Assembly: GCA_002345965.1 (NCBI GenBank)
Contig: DDTF01000017.1
Location: 58,151-106,039, forward strand
Length of the DNA: 47,889 bases
Origin: Flammeovirgaceae bacterium UBA2371
Lineage (GTDB): Bacteria; Bacteroidota; Bacteroidia; Cytophagales; Cyclobacteriaceae
Reading direction: 5' to 3'
Positions 26,553 to 36,204 of this stretch are shown here, piece by piece. Each line of letters starts with the position of its first letter. Position 1 is the first letter of the stretch. The position numbers were made by a program, and so were the translations under genes. The notes below the pieces were generated by a model. It was given only the letters and a program-made list of their open reading frames with translations, made no database searches and was not told the origin of the DNA.

Positions 26553-27888
26553 TGATTTCAGGTTTCGGGTAGGGTTTCGAATCGTCATGATTGGTATCGT
26601 GATGGCTTTGATTGTGATCATGCTATCTCGTCCCAACATGATTTTTGCGGCATTCCTGACCTTCCTCGTTCTGGTGATTCAGTTTGTGGAGTTATATCGC
26701 TTTACTTCACAAACTAACAGAAAGCTGACCCGCTTTCTGGAGTCTATCAAGTATTCCGATTTTGTTTCCGGATTCACCAGCGACAATCAATTGGGACAAA
26801 GTTTCAAAGAGCTGAATGAAGCTTTCAACGAAGTATTGGAGGCTTTTCGAAAAGCACGATCCGAGAAAGAGGAGCATTGGCAATATCTCAATACTGTAGT
26901 TCAACAGGTACGAACAGGAATATTGTCATTTGATGATGAAGGCGAGATTCAACTGATCAATGCCAATGCCAAAAAATTTATGGGGGTGACTAATCTGCAA
27001 AATCTAGATGATTTAATTGAAATCAACTCTCGCCTCTACAAAGCCATCTACGATGTGCAGCCCGGAAAAAGTACCCTGTACAAAGGGAGCAGCGACTTGC
27101 TGTTGACTATTCAGGCCACTGAAATGAAACTCAGGGGTGAAACGGTAAAACTGGTAACACTCCAAAATATACAAACAGAATTGCAGCGGCAAGAATTAGA
27201 AGCCTGGCAAAACCTTACCAGGGTACTTCGCCATGAGATCATGAATTCCATTACCCCTATCTCATCGCTCACCTCCACATTAAGAGAAATACTGGAGCAC
27301 GACCTGACGAAAATCAATGAACATTACGAACTCAAAAATGAGGGAGCTGAAGATCTTAAAGAGGGACTGGATACCATTGAAAGCCGAAGCAAAGGATTAA
27401 TTAAATTTATTGACGCCTACCGTGAATATACTTCTTTACCGCACCCTACCTTCAGGCATGTAAATTTAAAAGAGCTCATTGGTAAGGTAGAAAACCTTAT
27501 GCGCAATGAAATTCGAAAAACCAATATCGATTTCATTACAAGATTGGAATCCATTCATCTTTCCGTGGAAGCAGATGAGGAAATGATCGAGCAGGTATTA
27601 ATCAATCTGATAAAAAACGCAATTGAAGCTTGTATTGAAGTACCCAAGCCTAAAATTGAACTGAACGTAAAGCAATCTGATGAACACATTTTGATTGAGG
27701 TTATGGATAATGGAACTGGAATTATTGGTGAAGCATTGGATAAGGTATTCGTACCCTTCTTTTCAACAAAAAAAACCGGATCAGGAATCGGGCTGAGTCT
27801 ATCCCGACAAATCATGCAAATGCACAATGGGAGTCTTTACGTGAAATCGATACCTCATGTAAAAACAGTTTTTACCCTTAGGTTTTGA
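26542..27888 (+). CDS. sensor histidine kinase (NtrB/NtrY-like)
   Basis: Membrane histidine kinase of 448 residues from the ATG at 26542. An earlier in-frame start at 26494 would sit deep inside the regulator gene. Two membrane helices (about 11-50) have almost no periplasmic loop, so the signal is probably sensed in the membrane or cytoplasm. A PAS-like domain follows (about 112-215, GILSFDDEGEIQLINANAKKF), then an H-box LRHEIMNSITPI with H231, and the ATPase domain with N-box NLIKNAIEA, G1 DNGTGI and G2 KKTGSGIGLSLSRQIM. It is the likely partner of the preceding regulator, with which it overlaps by 11 bp. Confidence 0.93.
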   Translation: MAFNDFRFRVGFRIVMIGIVMALIVIMLSRPNMIFAAFLTFLVLVIQFVELYRFTSQTNRKLTRFLESIKYSDFVSGFTSDNQLGQSFKELNEAFNEVLEAFRKARSEKEEHWQYLNTVVQQVRTGILSFDDEGEIQLINANAKKFMGVTNLQNLDDLIEINSRLYKAIYDVQPGKSTLYKGSSDLLLTIQATEMKLRGETVKLVTLQNIQTELQRQELEAWQNLTRVLRHEIMNSITPISSLTSTLREILEHDLTKINEHYELKNEGAEDLKEGLDTIESRSKGLIKFIDAYREYTSLPHPTFRHVNLKELIGKVENLMRNEIRKTNIDFITRLESIHLSVEADEEMIEQVLINLIKNAIEACIEVPKPKIELNVKQSDEHILIEVMDNGTGIIGEALDKVFVPFFSTKKTGSGIGLSLSRQIMQMHNGSLYVKSIPHVKTVFTLRF

Positions 27889-27903
27889 TATCACAGATAA
27901 CCT

Positions 27904-27935
27904 AAAAAAAACCGGGAAGACGATGCCTTCCCGGT
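27904..27935 (-). terminator. rho-independent terminator of the second SusCD operon
   Basis: A perfect 9-bp stem has arms ACCGGGAAG at 27911-27919 and CTTCCCGGT at 27927-27935. On the minus strand it is followed by a run of seven or more T. It lies 39 bp past the SusD stop at 27974. On the plus strand it lacks a T-run, so stopping of the kinase transcript there would be weak. Confidence 0.88.
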
Positions 27936-27973
27936 CAAACCCTAAAATAAATGGTTTTTACTATTAAGCTGTC

Positions 27974-29386
27974 CTAGTTGTAGGCATTATTTTGCTTCAA
28001 ATTAGGATTTGTCTGAACGTCCTTGTTAGGAAAAGGAAATACCTGACGATCTGGATCAGATAATGAATAGGTTGAGCTACCTTCAGACCTTTTCAGGTTG
28101 GTAAGCGTAGATAGCGCTCTTCCTGTACGGATCAAATCAAACCAGCGATGGCCTTCTGCAAAAAACTCTTTCTTGCGCTGATCCAGGATCTCATTCATCA
28201 AATCGTTAACGGTGGCTGCTGTAGTAGCACCCAACCCTGCACGATCGCGGATCAAGTCTATATCGCTTTGTGCACCCGCTATATCGACAGTAGGGCCAAG
28301 AATTCTTGCCTCCGCACGAATCAGATACATTTCTGCGATACGAATCACTTGCGTATTGTTATTATCATTCGCAACCGGCCATTTTGTAGGATAGTATACC
28401 GTCTTCCCGCTCGTAGTAGTTCTTGAAGCAGTCATTTTATATCTTACATCCAATGGGTCAGCAGAAATTTGATTATAGAAATCCTCGTGAAGGGCTACGC
28501 CTCCTCTTGCTCCCAACGCTGCAGGGTAATACCAGTTTCGCATACCACTACGGTCAGTCAGGTTATATTGAACTTCCAAAACTGACTCTGCAGTGTTCTT
28601 TTTATTGAAAATGTCGGAGTAAGGTTTTACCAAAGTGTAATTTGCATCGTTTATAACATCTGTAGCATATTGTGCAGCCAGGTTATAATCTTTTAGATAC
28701 AAATGAACACGGGCAAGCATAGCACGAGTAGTTGCCTTTACCAATCTTCCTCTAAGATCAATTCCTGATCTTGAAGCAGGTAAAAGACTCAAGCCGGTTT
28801 CCAGGTCGGTACGCGCCTGATCATAAGTTTCAACCAATGAAGCCCTGGGAGCATAGGAACTTGCATCTATTCCTACAGATGGGGTAGTTCTGATAGCCAC
28901 TCCATCCGTTCCATAAACTCCTGGTACACCTCCCCAAAACCTGGCCAACTCAAAATAAGCTATACCACGAATTCCATAAGCTTGTCCTTTAAAGTCATCC
29001 TTCAAAGCATCTGACAAGCCGGGCACTTTATCAACATTGGCAATAATAGCATTGCTTATGTCGATTAGCCTAAAAAGTATTGAATACAAGTCTTCGACCT
29101 CTGAATTATCAGGGGTAAGACCAAACTCATCTACGGCAATAAGTGCATCCCATGTATCTATTTGCTGGGAAACATCAGCGGATATGTCAGACAGTACCTG
29201 GACTCTCCATTCGTACACTCCCTGCAAAATATTGTACATCCCGTTTACCGCCCCTTGTGCGCTATTGGGATCCGCAAAAGCTGCATCTGTTGAAATTTGA
29301 GATCTAGGTTCCTGGTCCAGCGTATTACAGCTGAAAACCAAAGTAGCCAGAATTACTAATGAATATTTATAAATAGTTTTCTTCAT
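27974..29386 (-). CDS. SusD/RagB-like outer-membrane lipoprotein
   Basis: A surface lipoprotein partner of the SusC at 29398-32454, 470 residues. Signal peptide MKKTIYKYSLVILATLVFSC has lipidated C20. The family start LDQEPRSQISTDAAFADPNSAQGAVNGMYN is clear, as are the TPR-like helices (YGIRGIAYFELARFWGGVPGVY, ATTRAMLARVHLYLKDYNLAAQYATDVI), the segment RIAEMYLIRAEARI, and the C-terminal ILDQRKKEFFAEGHRWFDLIRTGR and DPDRQVFPFPNKDVQTNPNL motifs. All are normal for full-length SusD. It lies 11 bp after susC and ends before a strong terminator. The bound nutrient cannot be told from the sequence. Confidence 0.95.
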   Translation of the reverse strand: MKKTIYKYSLVILATLVFSCNTLDQEPRSQISTDAAFADPNSAQGAVNGMYNILQGVYEWRVQVLSDISADVSQQIDTWDALIAVDEFGLTPDNSEVEDLYSILFRLIDISNAIIANVDKVPGLSDALKDDFKGQAYGIRGIAYFELARFWGGVPGVYGTDGVAIRTTPSVGIDASSYAPRASLVETYDQARTDLETGLSLLPASRSGIDLRGRLVKATTRAMLARVHLYLKDYNLAAQYATDVINDANYTLVKPYSDIFNKKNTAESVLEVQYNLTDRSGMRNWYYPAALGARGGVALHEDFYNQISADPLDVRYKMTASRTTTSGKTVYYPTKWPVANDNNNTQVIRIAEMYLIRAEARILGPTVDIAGAQSDIDLIRDRAGLGATTAATVNDLMNEILDQRKKEFFAEGHRWFDLIRTGRALSTLTNLKRSEGSSTYSLSDPDRQVFPFPNKDVQTNPNLKQNNAYN

Positions 29387-29397
29387 GATCGTTGTTT

Positions 29398-32300
29398 TTA
29401 AAATGTGATATTAACACCGCCCATAAGTACCCTAGGTTGTGGCATTACAGCCAAGTCAGTTCCACTTACAGTAGAGCTGCTATCCACAGTAGATTCAGGA
29501 TCCAATCCAGTGTAGTTCGTGATGGTAAACAAATTCTGGCTGGATACGTAGAAGCGTAATCTGTTCATTCCGATCTTTGAAGCTATCGCACTTGGTACGG
29601 TATACCCTAATGAAATATTTTTCATTCTCAGGTAAGAACCATCTTCAACATGACGTGATGGTCTCAATGTTCCGGAATTATAGTTGACTTTTGCCATTCT
29701 TGGGATATCTGTAATATCACCTGGCTTTTGCCAACGGTCGAGTTGCTGTGAGCTGTAACCCGTGGTTCTTTCACCGCCATGCTCAAAAAAGAATCGGTTA
29801 TAATTCAAAATTTCGTTTCCATAGCTGAATTGAAGTAATGCCATAAAATCAAAATTCTTCCAGTTCAAGGTGTTTGTCAATCCGCCTACAAAATCAGGTT
29901 GAGCATTTCCAACAATAAACCTATCTACACTTGGATCAAAAACATCATCATCACCTGTATTCCAAATAGCATCTCCAGTTTGTGGATTTACACCCAATTG
30001 CTCATGCACATAAAAAGAGAACAATGGATATCCTTGTTCAACTCGCACATAATCACGTGTGAATTGAGTAAAGGGTGCCGGTATGCTCGTTAGCTTATTT
30101 CTATTTGCAGAAATGTTAAAGTTAACATCCCAGCGAAGATTTTGGGTATTAACGGGTGATGCGCTGATGGCCAATTCCACTCCTTTATTTTCCATCTCAC
30201 CATAGTTTTGGAAAAGAGACGAATAACCTGTTGATAACGGAACAGGAACTGCTAATAATAAATCTTTCGTTTGCTTGTTATAATAATCAAATGAGACATT
30301 GATTTTATTTTGCAAAATAGCCAGGTCAACACCAACGTTGAATTGGTAAGTTGTTTCCCATTTCAAGTTCGGATTTTCCAATTGGTTAGGGATAAATCCT
30401 GGAGCATCTCCATAAGCTGCGGGGGCTCCGGTAGCATTCAATTGGTTGGTACCTCCGCCACCGCGAAGTCCACCAGCCTGACCACCCCACAAACCTCTTG
30501 CTTGAAAGTTATTTAAACCATTCTGGTTACCCGTTGCGCCATAACTTGCTCTAAGTTTAAGATCATTAACGGCATTAACACCACTCATGAAATTCTCATC
30601 CGATACTCTCCAACCCAATGCCACCGAAGGGAATGTTCCCCAACGATTATCCTTTCCAAATCGAGAAGAAGCATCTGCACGAACATTCAGCGTCAACATG
30701 TATTTTTTATTCAGGTCATAGTTAACCCTTGTAAAGAAGGATGATATTCCCCAAGAAGTTTCATCTGTACGTGACTGCTGAACAGCTGCAGAAGAAATTT
30801 GCTTGAAAGCATCTCCAGGAAATTGCTGACCGTTTGCTCTTGTCAACGTATTGATTGATTCTTGCAAGGTATTACCCGCAAGTAAGTTGAAATTATGCTT
30901 GTTACTTAGATTAAACTGATAAGTCAATATGTTCTCATTAATCCAGTTATTGTCAACGGTTACGTTATTTGTAGCACTACCGTTTACGGATTTACCTGCA
31001 TTCAATTTTGTATTGGAATAGGTATACTCGTCAACCAGATTATTATCCAAACTCCAGGTACTTCTAAATGCCAACCCAGGTAATATCTCATACTCACCAT
31101 ATATGCTACCAATCAAACGATTTGTATTCATGGTATAATCAGTCTCATTAGCCACAGCTACCGGATTTTCCCAAATTGGTTTGTTATAAGTGCCGTCAGC
31201 ATTATAGATTGGGATATCACTTGGGTAGAAAAATGCAGTAGTCAATGAACCAGAAATATCGTTTCCATTAGCCGAACGATTTCTTGTAGTAGTTGAGTAC
31301 ATCATGCTTGTACCGAACTTCAATTTGGCTGTAGCCAAAAAGTCTAAATTCAATCTTCCGCTGGTACGTTCAAATTTTGACGGTCTGATTAATCCTTCCT
31401 GAGAGAAGTTAGAACCTGACACCATGTATTGAATCTTGCCTTCACCACCAGAAGCAGAAACATCAATGTTGCTTATGCTTCCATTTTGGAAGATTTCATC
31501 CAACCAGTTGGTATCCATTGCCGCATCCGGGTTTGCATAGGGTGCAACAAACGGAGGCTGAGGAGTAACTGCATTTCTGTCATTCCAATTATTCAAAGCT
31601 GCCTCATTTTGAAGTCTTTGAAAATCAGGACCACTTACTCTCAATTCATTTGGATCTTTCCATGCCGCTGATGTACCTGCATACGCATTTACTGAAATTT
31701 TAGCATCTCCTGATTTACCGCGCTTTGTTGTAATCAACACCACACCATTTGCGGCACGTGCACCATAAATCGCAGTTGCAGATGCATCCTTTAATACTTC
31801 CATGGATGCGATATCAGCTGGGTTTAAGTCAGCCAAAGCATTGGTGGGTTGTCCAAAAGTAGTTTGTGCAAGGTTTCCTGCTACAATAGGCACACCATCA
31901 ATTACATAAAGAGGGTCACTGGCTCCGGCACCTCCGATTGAGGTTGATCCGCGCACGCGTACCATCATTCCACCACCTGGTTCACCTGAGTTGGCTGTCA
32001 CTTGTACACCCGCTGCCCTACCTTGTAATAATTGATCCGGACTTGGCATAGGAACGTTCTCAATACTTTTAGCATCTACCGAAACGATAGCACTAGTAAG
32101 TGTTTTGCGATCCTGCTCACCATAACCAACAATCACAATCTCAGAGAGTTGCTGTACATCTTCCGTCAACAGCACATCAATTACTGAACGGCCTTCAATG
32201 TTTACTTCCTGATTGGTATATCCAATAAATGAAAACACCAAAGTCTTGGCACTTTCAGGCACTGACATACGGTATGAACCATCCATGTCGGTAATTGTAC

Positions 32301-32454
32301 CCTGAACGGTACCCTTTACAACCACATTGGCTCCCGGTATGGGAGAGCCATCCGCTGCTGCGGTAACTTTACCCGAGACTTCACGGCTTTGCGCTAGCGC
32401 AACATTGCCAATGAGGCCTATGAGATAAAAAAACATGAGTATAGTTTTCTTCAT
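29398..32454 (-). CDS. SusC/RagA-type TonB-linked outer-membrane transporter
   Basis: A TonB-dependent importer of 1019 residues. The start is set at the ATG at 32454 (MKKTILMFFYLIGLIGNVALAQS, a good signal peptide); the frame extends to 32511 with unsupported residues. A carboxypeptidase-regulatory domain (EVSGKVTAAADGSPIPGANVVVKG), TonB-box-like VQQLSEIVIVGYGEQ, plug (LLQGRAAGVQVT ... VRVRGSTSIGG ... PLYVIDGVPI ... LKDASATAIYGARAANGVVLIT) and barrel follow in order, ending GGVNITF. It is a textbook SusC of the kind paired with full-length SusD. No hydrolase or sigma/anti-sigma gene flanks it, so this is a bare transporter pair. Confidence 0.95.
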   Translation of the reverse strand: MKKTILMFFYLIGLIGNVALAQSREVSGKVTAAADGSPIPGANVVVKGTVQGTITDMDGSYRMSVPESAKTLVFSFIGYTNQEVNIEGRSVIDVLLTEDVQQLSEIVIVGYGEQDRKTLTSAIVSVDAKSIENVPMPSPDQLLQGRAAGVQVTANSGEPGGGMMVRVRGSTSIGGAGASDPLYVIDGVPIVAGNLAQTTFGQPTNALADLNPADIASMEVLKDASATAIYGARAANGVVLITTKRGKSGDAKISVNAYAGTSAAWKDPNELRVSGPDFQRLQNEAALNNWNDRNAVTPQPPFVAPYANPDAAMDTNWLDEIFQNGSISNIDVSASGGEGKIQYMVSGSNFSQEGLIRPSKFERTSGRLNLDFLATAKLKFGTSMMYSTTTRNRSANGNDISGSLTTAFFYPSDIPIYNADGTYNKPIWENPVAVANETDYTMNTNRLIGSIYGEYEILPGLAFRSTWSLDNNLVDEYTYSNTKLNAGKSVNGSATNNVTVDNNWINENILTYQFNLSNKHNFNLLAGNTLQESINTLTRANGQQFPGDAFKQISSAAVQQSRTDETSWGISSFFTRVNYDLNKKYMLTLNVRADASSRFGKDNRWGTFPSVALGWRVSDENFMSGVNAVNDLKLRASYGATGNQNGLNNFQARGLWGGQAGGLRGGGGTNQLNATGAPAAYGDAPGFIPNQLENPNLKWETTYQFNVGVDLAILQNKINVSFDYYNKQTKDLLLAVPVPLSTGYSSLFQNYGEMENKGVELAISASPVNTQNLRWDVNFNISANRNKLTSIPAPFTQFTRDYVRVEQGYPLFSFYVHEQLGVNPQTGDAIWNTGDDDVFDPSVDRFIVGNAQPDFVGGLTNTLNWKNFDFMALLQFSYGNEILNYNRFFFEHGGERTTGYSSQQLDRWQKPGDITDIPRMAKVNYNSGTLRPSRHVEDGSYLRMKNISLGYTVPSAIASKIGMNRLRFYVSSQNLFTITNYTGLDPESTVDSSSTVSGTDLAVMPQPRVLMGGVNITF

Positions 32455-32955
32455 AAGCTTAGTTAATAGTTTAACTGAAATTTTTCGGTGGCGAACATAC
32501 ACATTCACCAAACACCTCTAACTCGGAAACGAAGAGTAGGATTAGGAATTTATTTGAGTGGCTTGCATGGTCGATCAGTGGACGCCTTCCATATAATTGG
32601 ATAAAAGCTAGGGTGTAAAAGTTACTCAATCATTGTTCTGAAAAATTGAAAAGAGTAGTTCCTTACTTTTTCAAGTGGGTAAAATTTCTCCAGTCGGTTT
32701 ATTCTAAACAAAAAATATCTAACCCAAATTGTACCGTCAATCTTTTTTTGATGATGGCTCTGACTTCGGTATCTATTGTAACTGAGACATTAGAATAATA
32801 TTAGAAATGGTTATGCTGCCTACCCCATTTGGTTCTTTTCGCCCCTCTGATTTTTTTTAAGAAATTGTTAAGTGAAAGAATTTCTGACAGGATTGCCCCA
32901 AGGCTTAAGTACCAAATTCAAAAAAAACTTATTGATGAGTTGAGAATAATCGAAC
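32455..32955. other. 501-bp intergenic region, no gene recognised
   Basis: It lies between the SusC start and the 3' end of the HNH gene, both on the minus strand. It should contain the SusC promoter, but no exact TAnnTTTG is found on that strand. A small inverted repeat (AGTTAA-TAGT-TTAACT, 32461-32476) is just upstream of the SusC ATG. The rest is AT-rich with no open frame longer than about 15 codons with a plausible start outside the antisense of the HNH gene. Confidence 0.5.
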
Positions 32956-33450
32956 CTACTTTACGAGGTATTCATCCCATTCGTTTCCGAAATCATTATT
33001 GTCTCTTAAAAAGAGAGCGTAGGATGGTTTGTAGGGTTTGCGAGCCAGCTGCATGCCTGCTTGCTCAGGGGTGTAGTTTCCTTTTTTCGCATTACACCGT
33101 TTACACGCTGTAACCAAATTGAGCCAAGAATGAGGTCCTCCCTTCGAACTTGGTATAACATGGTCCAGCGTTAAATCTTTGTGGGTACCACAATATTGGC
33201 ATTCATTATTATCGCGTCTGAAGATATTCTGACGGGTAAGATTTACTCCTTTGTATGGTGCCCTTACATAACGATTGAGCCGAATAACAGAGGGCATTGC
33301 AAAACTATGGGTAACTGTTCGCAACTTATATCCATTGGCAGGGCGCACCAACTCACTCTTATTAAGGTACACCAAAATAAATGCACGCTGGACGGAACAT
33401 ACCATCAGCGGGCTAAAATCCTGATTAAGAACAAGTACCCTATTATTCAT
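32956..33450 (-). CDS. HNH endonuclease-fold protein
   Basis: Predicted small nuclease of 164 residues from the ATG at 33450 (MNNRVLVLNQDFSPLMVCSV); upstream in-frame residues to 33504 are hydrophobic and off family register. The HNH core reads CQYCG ... LTLDHVIPSSKGGPHSWLNLVTACKRCN, with two CxxC zinc pairs, the catalytic H of LDHV and an N in WLNL. The N-terminal VLNQDFSPLMVCSVQRAFILVYLNKSELV is typical of a widespread stand-alone HNH family in Bacteroidota and cyanobacteria that is not part of a known restriction system. It lies 67 bp after the NlpC/P60 gene, likely in the same transcript. The biological role is unknown. Confidence 0.88.
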   Translation of the reverse strand: MNNRVLVLNQDFSPLMVCSVQRAFILVYLNKSELVRPANGYKLRTVTHSFAMPSVIRLNRYVRAPYKGVNLTRQNIFRRDNNECQYCGTHKDLTLDHVIPSSKGGPHSWLNLVTACKRCNAKKGNYTPEQAGMQLARKPYKPSYALFLRDNNDFGNEWDEYLVK

Positions 33451-33517
33451 TGTAGAAATATAGTCGGATTCCCTCTTTTTAACAAGAAGAAGCCACCATT
33501 GCAAATGAATATAGTGC

Positions 33518-34312
33518 TTAGCTTAGGGAGATAATGCGTCTGATTCCAGCTAAAAAATGAGTGATTATCTTACTTTCCATGTCAAGTATCCCCTCCTCTA
33601 TCAATTGGTCTATTTTAACCTTGCCAGAAGCATGGATGATCTTTTCATCCTCCAAAACGATACCTACATGAACAATATTCCCACTTTCATTGTGGAAATA
33701 GGCCAAGTCACCTGGCATGGCCTGGTCGAACCCCAGGACCTCTTTGCCACATTTGGCTTGCTGGTGGGCATCTCGAAGTATTTGATATCCGCAAATTTTA
33801 TAAACCATTTGGGTAAACCCTGAACAATCTATTCCAAATGGGCTCTTTCCTCCCCATTGGTAAGGTGCATGCAGGTATTTCATAGCGATGCCGCCAAGGT
33901 ATTCGAACTCTCTTTTTTGTCCCAGGCTTTTGGCCTCACCATTAAAAGCAAACTGTTCCTCCATCTTGAACAATTCTGAATTAGAGAGGGGAACTATGCT
34001 TCCCATTAAAATAGTAAGGGGGTGTTTTTTGTATAAAATCCCCGAAGTCAAGTCCGTAGTAATTTTGAAATTCGCGTGGTTAATCTGTTCAAAATATTCG
34101 GGTGTGATGGCATGATGTTGTTTACAATCAATCCAGCCTTCATAGGTATCAGAAAAAATCCTGATGAACAACCATTTCCCATCCTTGGAAGCATAAAGCA
34201 CTTCATAATGATCTCCGAACAATAATTGTGTGGTTTGTTCCGATCGATCATCCGGCTCTTTTTTTACTTGTATAAGTGCAAGTCGACTTACTCCGTAGCT
34301 AATTGCATCCAT
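33518..34312 (-). CDS. NlpC/P60 peptidase with SH3 domains (dipeptidyl-peptidase VI-like)
   Basis: Cysteine peptidase of 264 residues predicted to cleave gamma-D-glutamyl bonds in peptidoglycan fragments. Two SH3b-like domains (1-70 and 75-135) precede the NlpC/P60 domain. The catalytic set is visible: C163 in IDCSGF, H215 in VHVGIVL and the third polar residue H227 in HASGKV, with YQWGGKSPFG before the cysteine. There is no signal peptide, so it probably acts in the cytoplasm on recycled muropeptides, as proposed for dipeptidyl-peptidase VI of Lysinibacillus and YkfC-like enzymes. It is 10 bp downstream of smpB. Confidence 0.9.
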   Translation of the reverse strand: MDAISYGVSRLALIQVKKEPDDRSEQTTQLLFGDHYEVLYASKDGKWLFIRIFSDTYEGWIDCKQHHAITPEYFEQINHANFKITTDLTSGILYKKHPLTILMGSIVPLSNSELFKMEEQFAFNGEAKSLGQKREFEYLGGIAMKYLHAPYQWGGKSPFGIDCSGFTQMVYKICGYQILRDAHQQAKCGKEVLGFDQAMPGDLAYFHNESGNIVHVGIVLEDEKIIHASGKVKIDQLIEEGILDMESKIITHFLAGIRRIISLS

Positions 34313-34322
34313 CCATTTGAAT

Positions 34323-34790
34323 CTACTTGAATTTTACCCTGCCGAGTTCTCTCTTCAGGTCCTTCTCTTTTATGCTTTCTCTTTTATCGTGCGTCTTTTT
34401 TCCTTTGGCCAAAGCAATTTCCAACTTTGCAAACCCTCTGTCATTTATGAACAATCGCAAGGGAACTATTGTCAATCCTTTCTCCTCCGATTTGGCTTCT
34501 AACCTACGTAACTCCGCTCCCTTCAATAGTAATTTCCTTTCTCTTGCTGCTTCATGATTGTAATGCGTTCCCTGGTCATAAGGATTGATGTTTATCCCCT
34601 TGATGAATAGTTCACCATTGTTGAAATAGCAATGCCCTTCCTGCAAGCTGACCTTCCCTTCCCGAATCGACTTGATTTCCGTGCCTCTCAATACCATACC
34701 GGCAACATACTTATCGAGCAATTCATACCGATAAGTTGCCTGTTTGTTTTTGATATTGATGTCGTTGGAAAAACGTGACTTTTTTGTCAT
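34323..34790 (-). CDS. smpB: SsrA-binding protein SmpB
   Basis: The trans-translation partner that brings tmRNA to stalled ribosomes. At 155 residues it has normal length. Diagnostic segments are NKQATYRYELLDKYVAGMVLRGTEIKSIREGKVSL, FNNGELFIKGININPY, and the basic C-terminal tail KGKKTHDKRESIKEKDLKREL that enters the decoding centre. It starts 4 bp after the thioesterase gene and precedes the peptidase gene by 10 bp, so it is embedded in the tsaD operon. No tmRNA gene (ssrA) was recognised in the window. Confidence 0.97.
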   Translation of the reverse strand: MTKKSRFSNDINIKNKQATYRYELLDKYVAGMVLRGTEIKSIREGKVSLQEGHCYFNNGELFIKGININPYDQGTHYNHEAARERKLLLKGAELRRLEAKSEEKGLTIVPLRLFINDRGFAKLEIALAKGKKTHDKRESIKEKDLKRELGRVKFK

Positions 34791-34794
34791 CTCC

Positions 34795-35184
34795 TCATTC
34801 CTTGGTGAACAATTGATTTAACCTATGTTTCTTTAACATCCGTTGCCCAGTTTTGCCTGTGGCTATTAGTTTATCTTTTGACCTCACCTTAATATCACAA
34901 ATCAACTCATTGCCATTCAACTGGGACACTGTAGCGGTGATCTCAACTTCGTCACCCACAAATGCAGGGTGTTTATGATCAATACTCAAATGTGTACCTA
35001 CTCCTTCTTCATCCTCTTCCCGCATCTCAATAAAAAACTGCCTTGATGACCACTCCATATCTCTGGCCAGGGCAAATGTAGAATAAACGGCATGCAATAC
35101 CTCACCATGAAAAGCAGCCTGGTCAGCTTGCTCGATTGTTTTTTTATACACCCTGCAATCACCAATCTTTGGAATATTTTTCAT
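34795..35184 (-). CDS. hotdog-fold thioesterase, FlK-like
   Basis: A 129-residue single-domain hotdog protein. The stretch GVGTHLSIDHKHPAFVGDEVEITATV is typical of the fluoroacetyl-CoA-thioesterase-like family, with conserved T and H in THLSIDHKHP. The N-terminal SADQ-like helix region AFHGEVLHAVYSTFALARDMEWSSR fits the central helix. It overlaps the tsaD stop by the ATGA pattern at 35181-35184, so it is translationally coupled to it. A housekeeping acyl-CoA hydrolase role is likely but the substrate is unknown. The fixed place between tsaD and smpB may reflect only operon packing. Confidence 0.82.
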   Translation of the reverse strand: MKNIPKIGDCRVYKKTIEQADQAAFHGEVLHAVYSTFALARDMEWSSRQFFIEMREEDEEGVGTHLSIDHKHPAFVGDEVEITATVSQLNGNELICDIKVRSKDKLIATGKTGQRMLKKHRLNQLFTKE

Positions 35185-36194
35185 CTGTTCATCAAAGGCA
35201 TTCGCGCAAGCGGTGAAACATTCAAGTCAGCAAAAATAGAATTTAAATATTTGTGATGAGCAACCATGGCGACCATTGCCGCATTGTCAGTACAGTATTG
35301 AAATTCCGGGATAAAGGTGCGCCATCCATGCCGCTCGCCCAAATTTTTTAAAGCTTCGCGCAATCCTGAATTGGCCGATACACCTCCTGCAATAGCAACT
35401 TCTTTTATTCCCAAATCCTTACTCGCCATTTCCAGTTTTTCCAATAGCATCTGAATCAAATGTTTTTGAATACTGGCACAAATATCATGCTTTCTGCTTT
35501 CTATAAAAGCAGGATTATTCGATACCTCTTTCCTAATGAAATACATAAATGCTGTCTTGATGCCACTAAACGAAAAATCATAGGAGGGCATACTTGTACC
35601 CGGGAAAGTAAATGCGTCAGCGTTTCCTGTTTTTGCCAGTTTATCAATCATTGGGCCTCCGGGATAAGCAAGTCCCATTATTTTTGCCGCTTTGTCAAAG
35701 GCTTCACCAACAGCATCGTCCTTCGTTTCTCCTATCACTTCCATCTTAAGGTAATCCTTTACTAGAATTATTTGTGTGTGTCCACCGCTCACCGTCAGAC
35801 ATAGAAATGGAAAAGAGGGTTTGGGATCTTCAATAAAATGAGACAATACATGACCTTGCATGTGATTTACCTCAATTAGAGGGATATTCAATGCCAATGA
35901 TAGCGACTTGGCAAACGAAACCCCCACCAATAAAGAACCAAGCAGACCGGGTCCTTTTGTAAAGGCAATGGCATCTAATTCTTGTAATTCCATACCAGCC
36001 GATACCATGGCTTCGTTAACAATATGGACAATGTTTTTTTGGTGTGCACGTGATGCCAACTCAGGAACCACCCCGCCATATTTGTGATGTACTGATTGCG
36101 AGGCTATAACATTATTAAGTACCTTGCCGTTGCTTATAACAGAGGCTGAAGTCTCATCACAAGATGACTCAATGGCAAGAATTTTGGGGTCCAT
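35181..36194 (-). CDS. tsaD: tRNA threonylcarbamoyladenosine transferase subunit TsaD
   Basis: Catalyses transfer of threonylcarbamoyl to A37 of ANN-decoding tRNAs, together with TsaB and TsaE, which are not in this window. The ATG at 36194 (MDPKILAIESSCDETSASVI) is chosen over 36224 by homology; the length is then 337 residues. Metal-binding H111 and H115 lie in NHMQGH, followed by VSGGHTQIIL, GEAFDKAAKIMGLAYPGGP and FSFSGIKTAF, all standard. The C-terminal CTDNAAMVAMVAH supplies the third metal ligand. The gene starts only 10 bp from the divergent tamB start and leads a five-gene operon. Confidence 0.97.
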   Translation of the reverse strand: MDPKILAIESSCDETSASVISNGKVLNNVIASQSVHHKYGGVVPELASRAHQKNIVHIVNEAMVSAGMELQELDAIAFTKGPGLLGSLLVGVSFAKSLSLALNIPLIEVNHMQGHVLSHFIEDPKPSFPFLCLTVSGGHTQIILVKDYLKMEVIGETKDDAVGEAFDKAAKIMGLAYPGGPMIDKLAKTGNADAFTFPGTSMPSYDFSFSGIKTAFMYFIRKEVSNNPAFIESRKHDICASIQKHLIQMLLEKLEMASKDLGIKEVAIAGGVSANSGLREALKNLGERHGWRTFIPEFQYCTDNAAMVAMVAHHKYLNSIFADLNVSPLARMPLMNR

Positions 36195-36204
36195 TATAGA
36201 TTGA

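Noticed and set aside
32829..33534. Plus-strand open frames across the HNH gene
   Set aside because: They are antisense shadows of the clearly coding HNH gene on the minus strand, with residue composition unlike real proteins.
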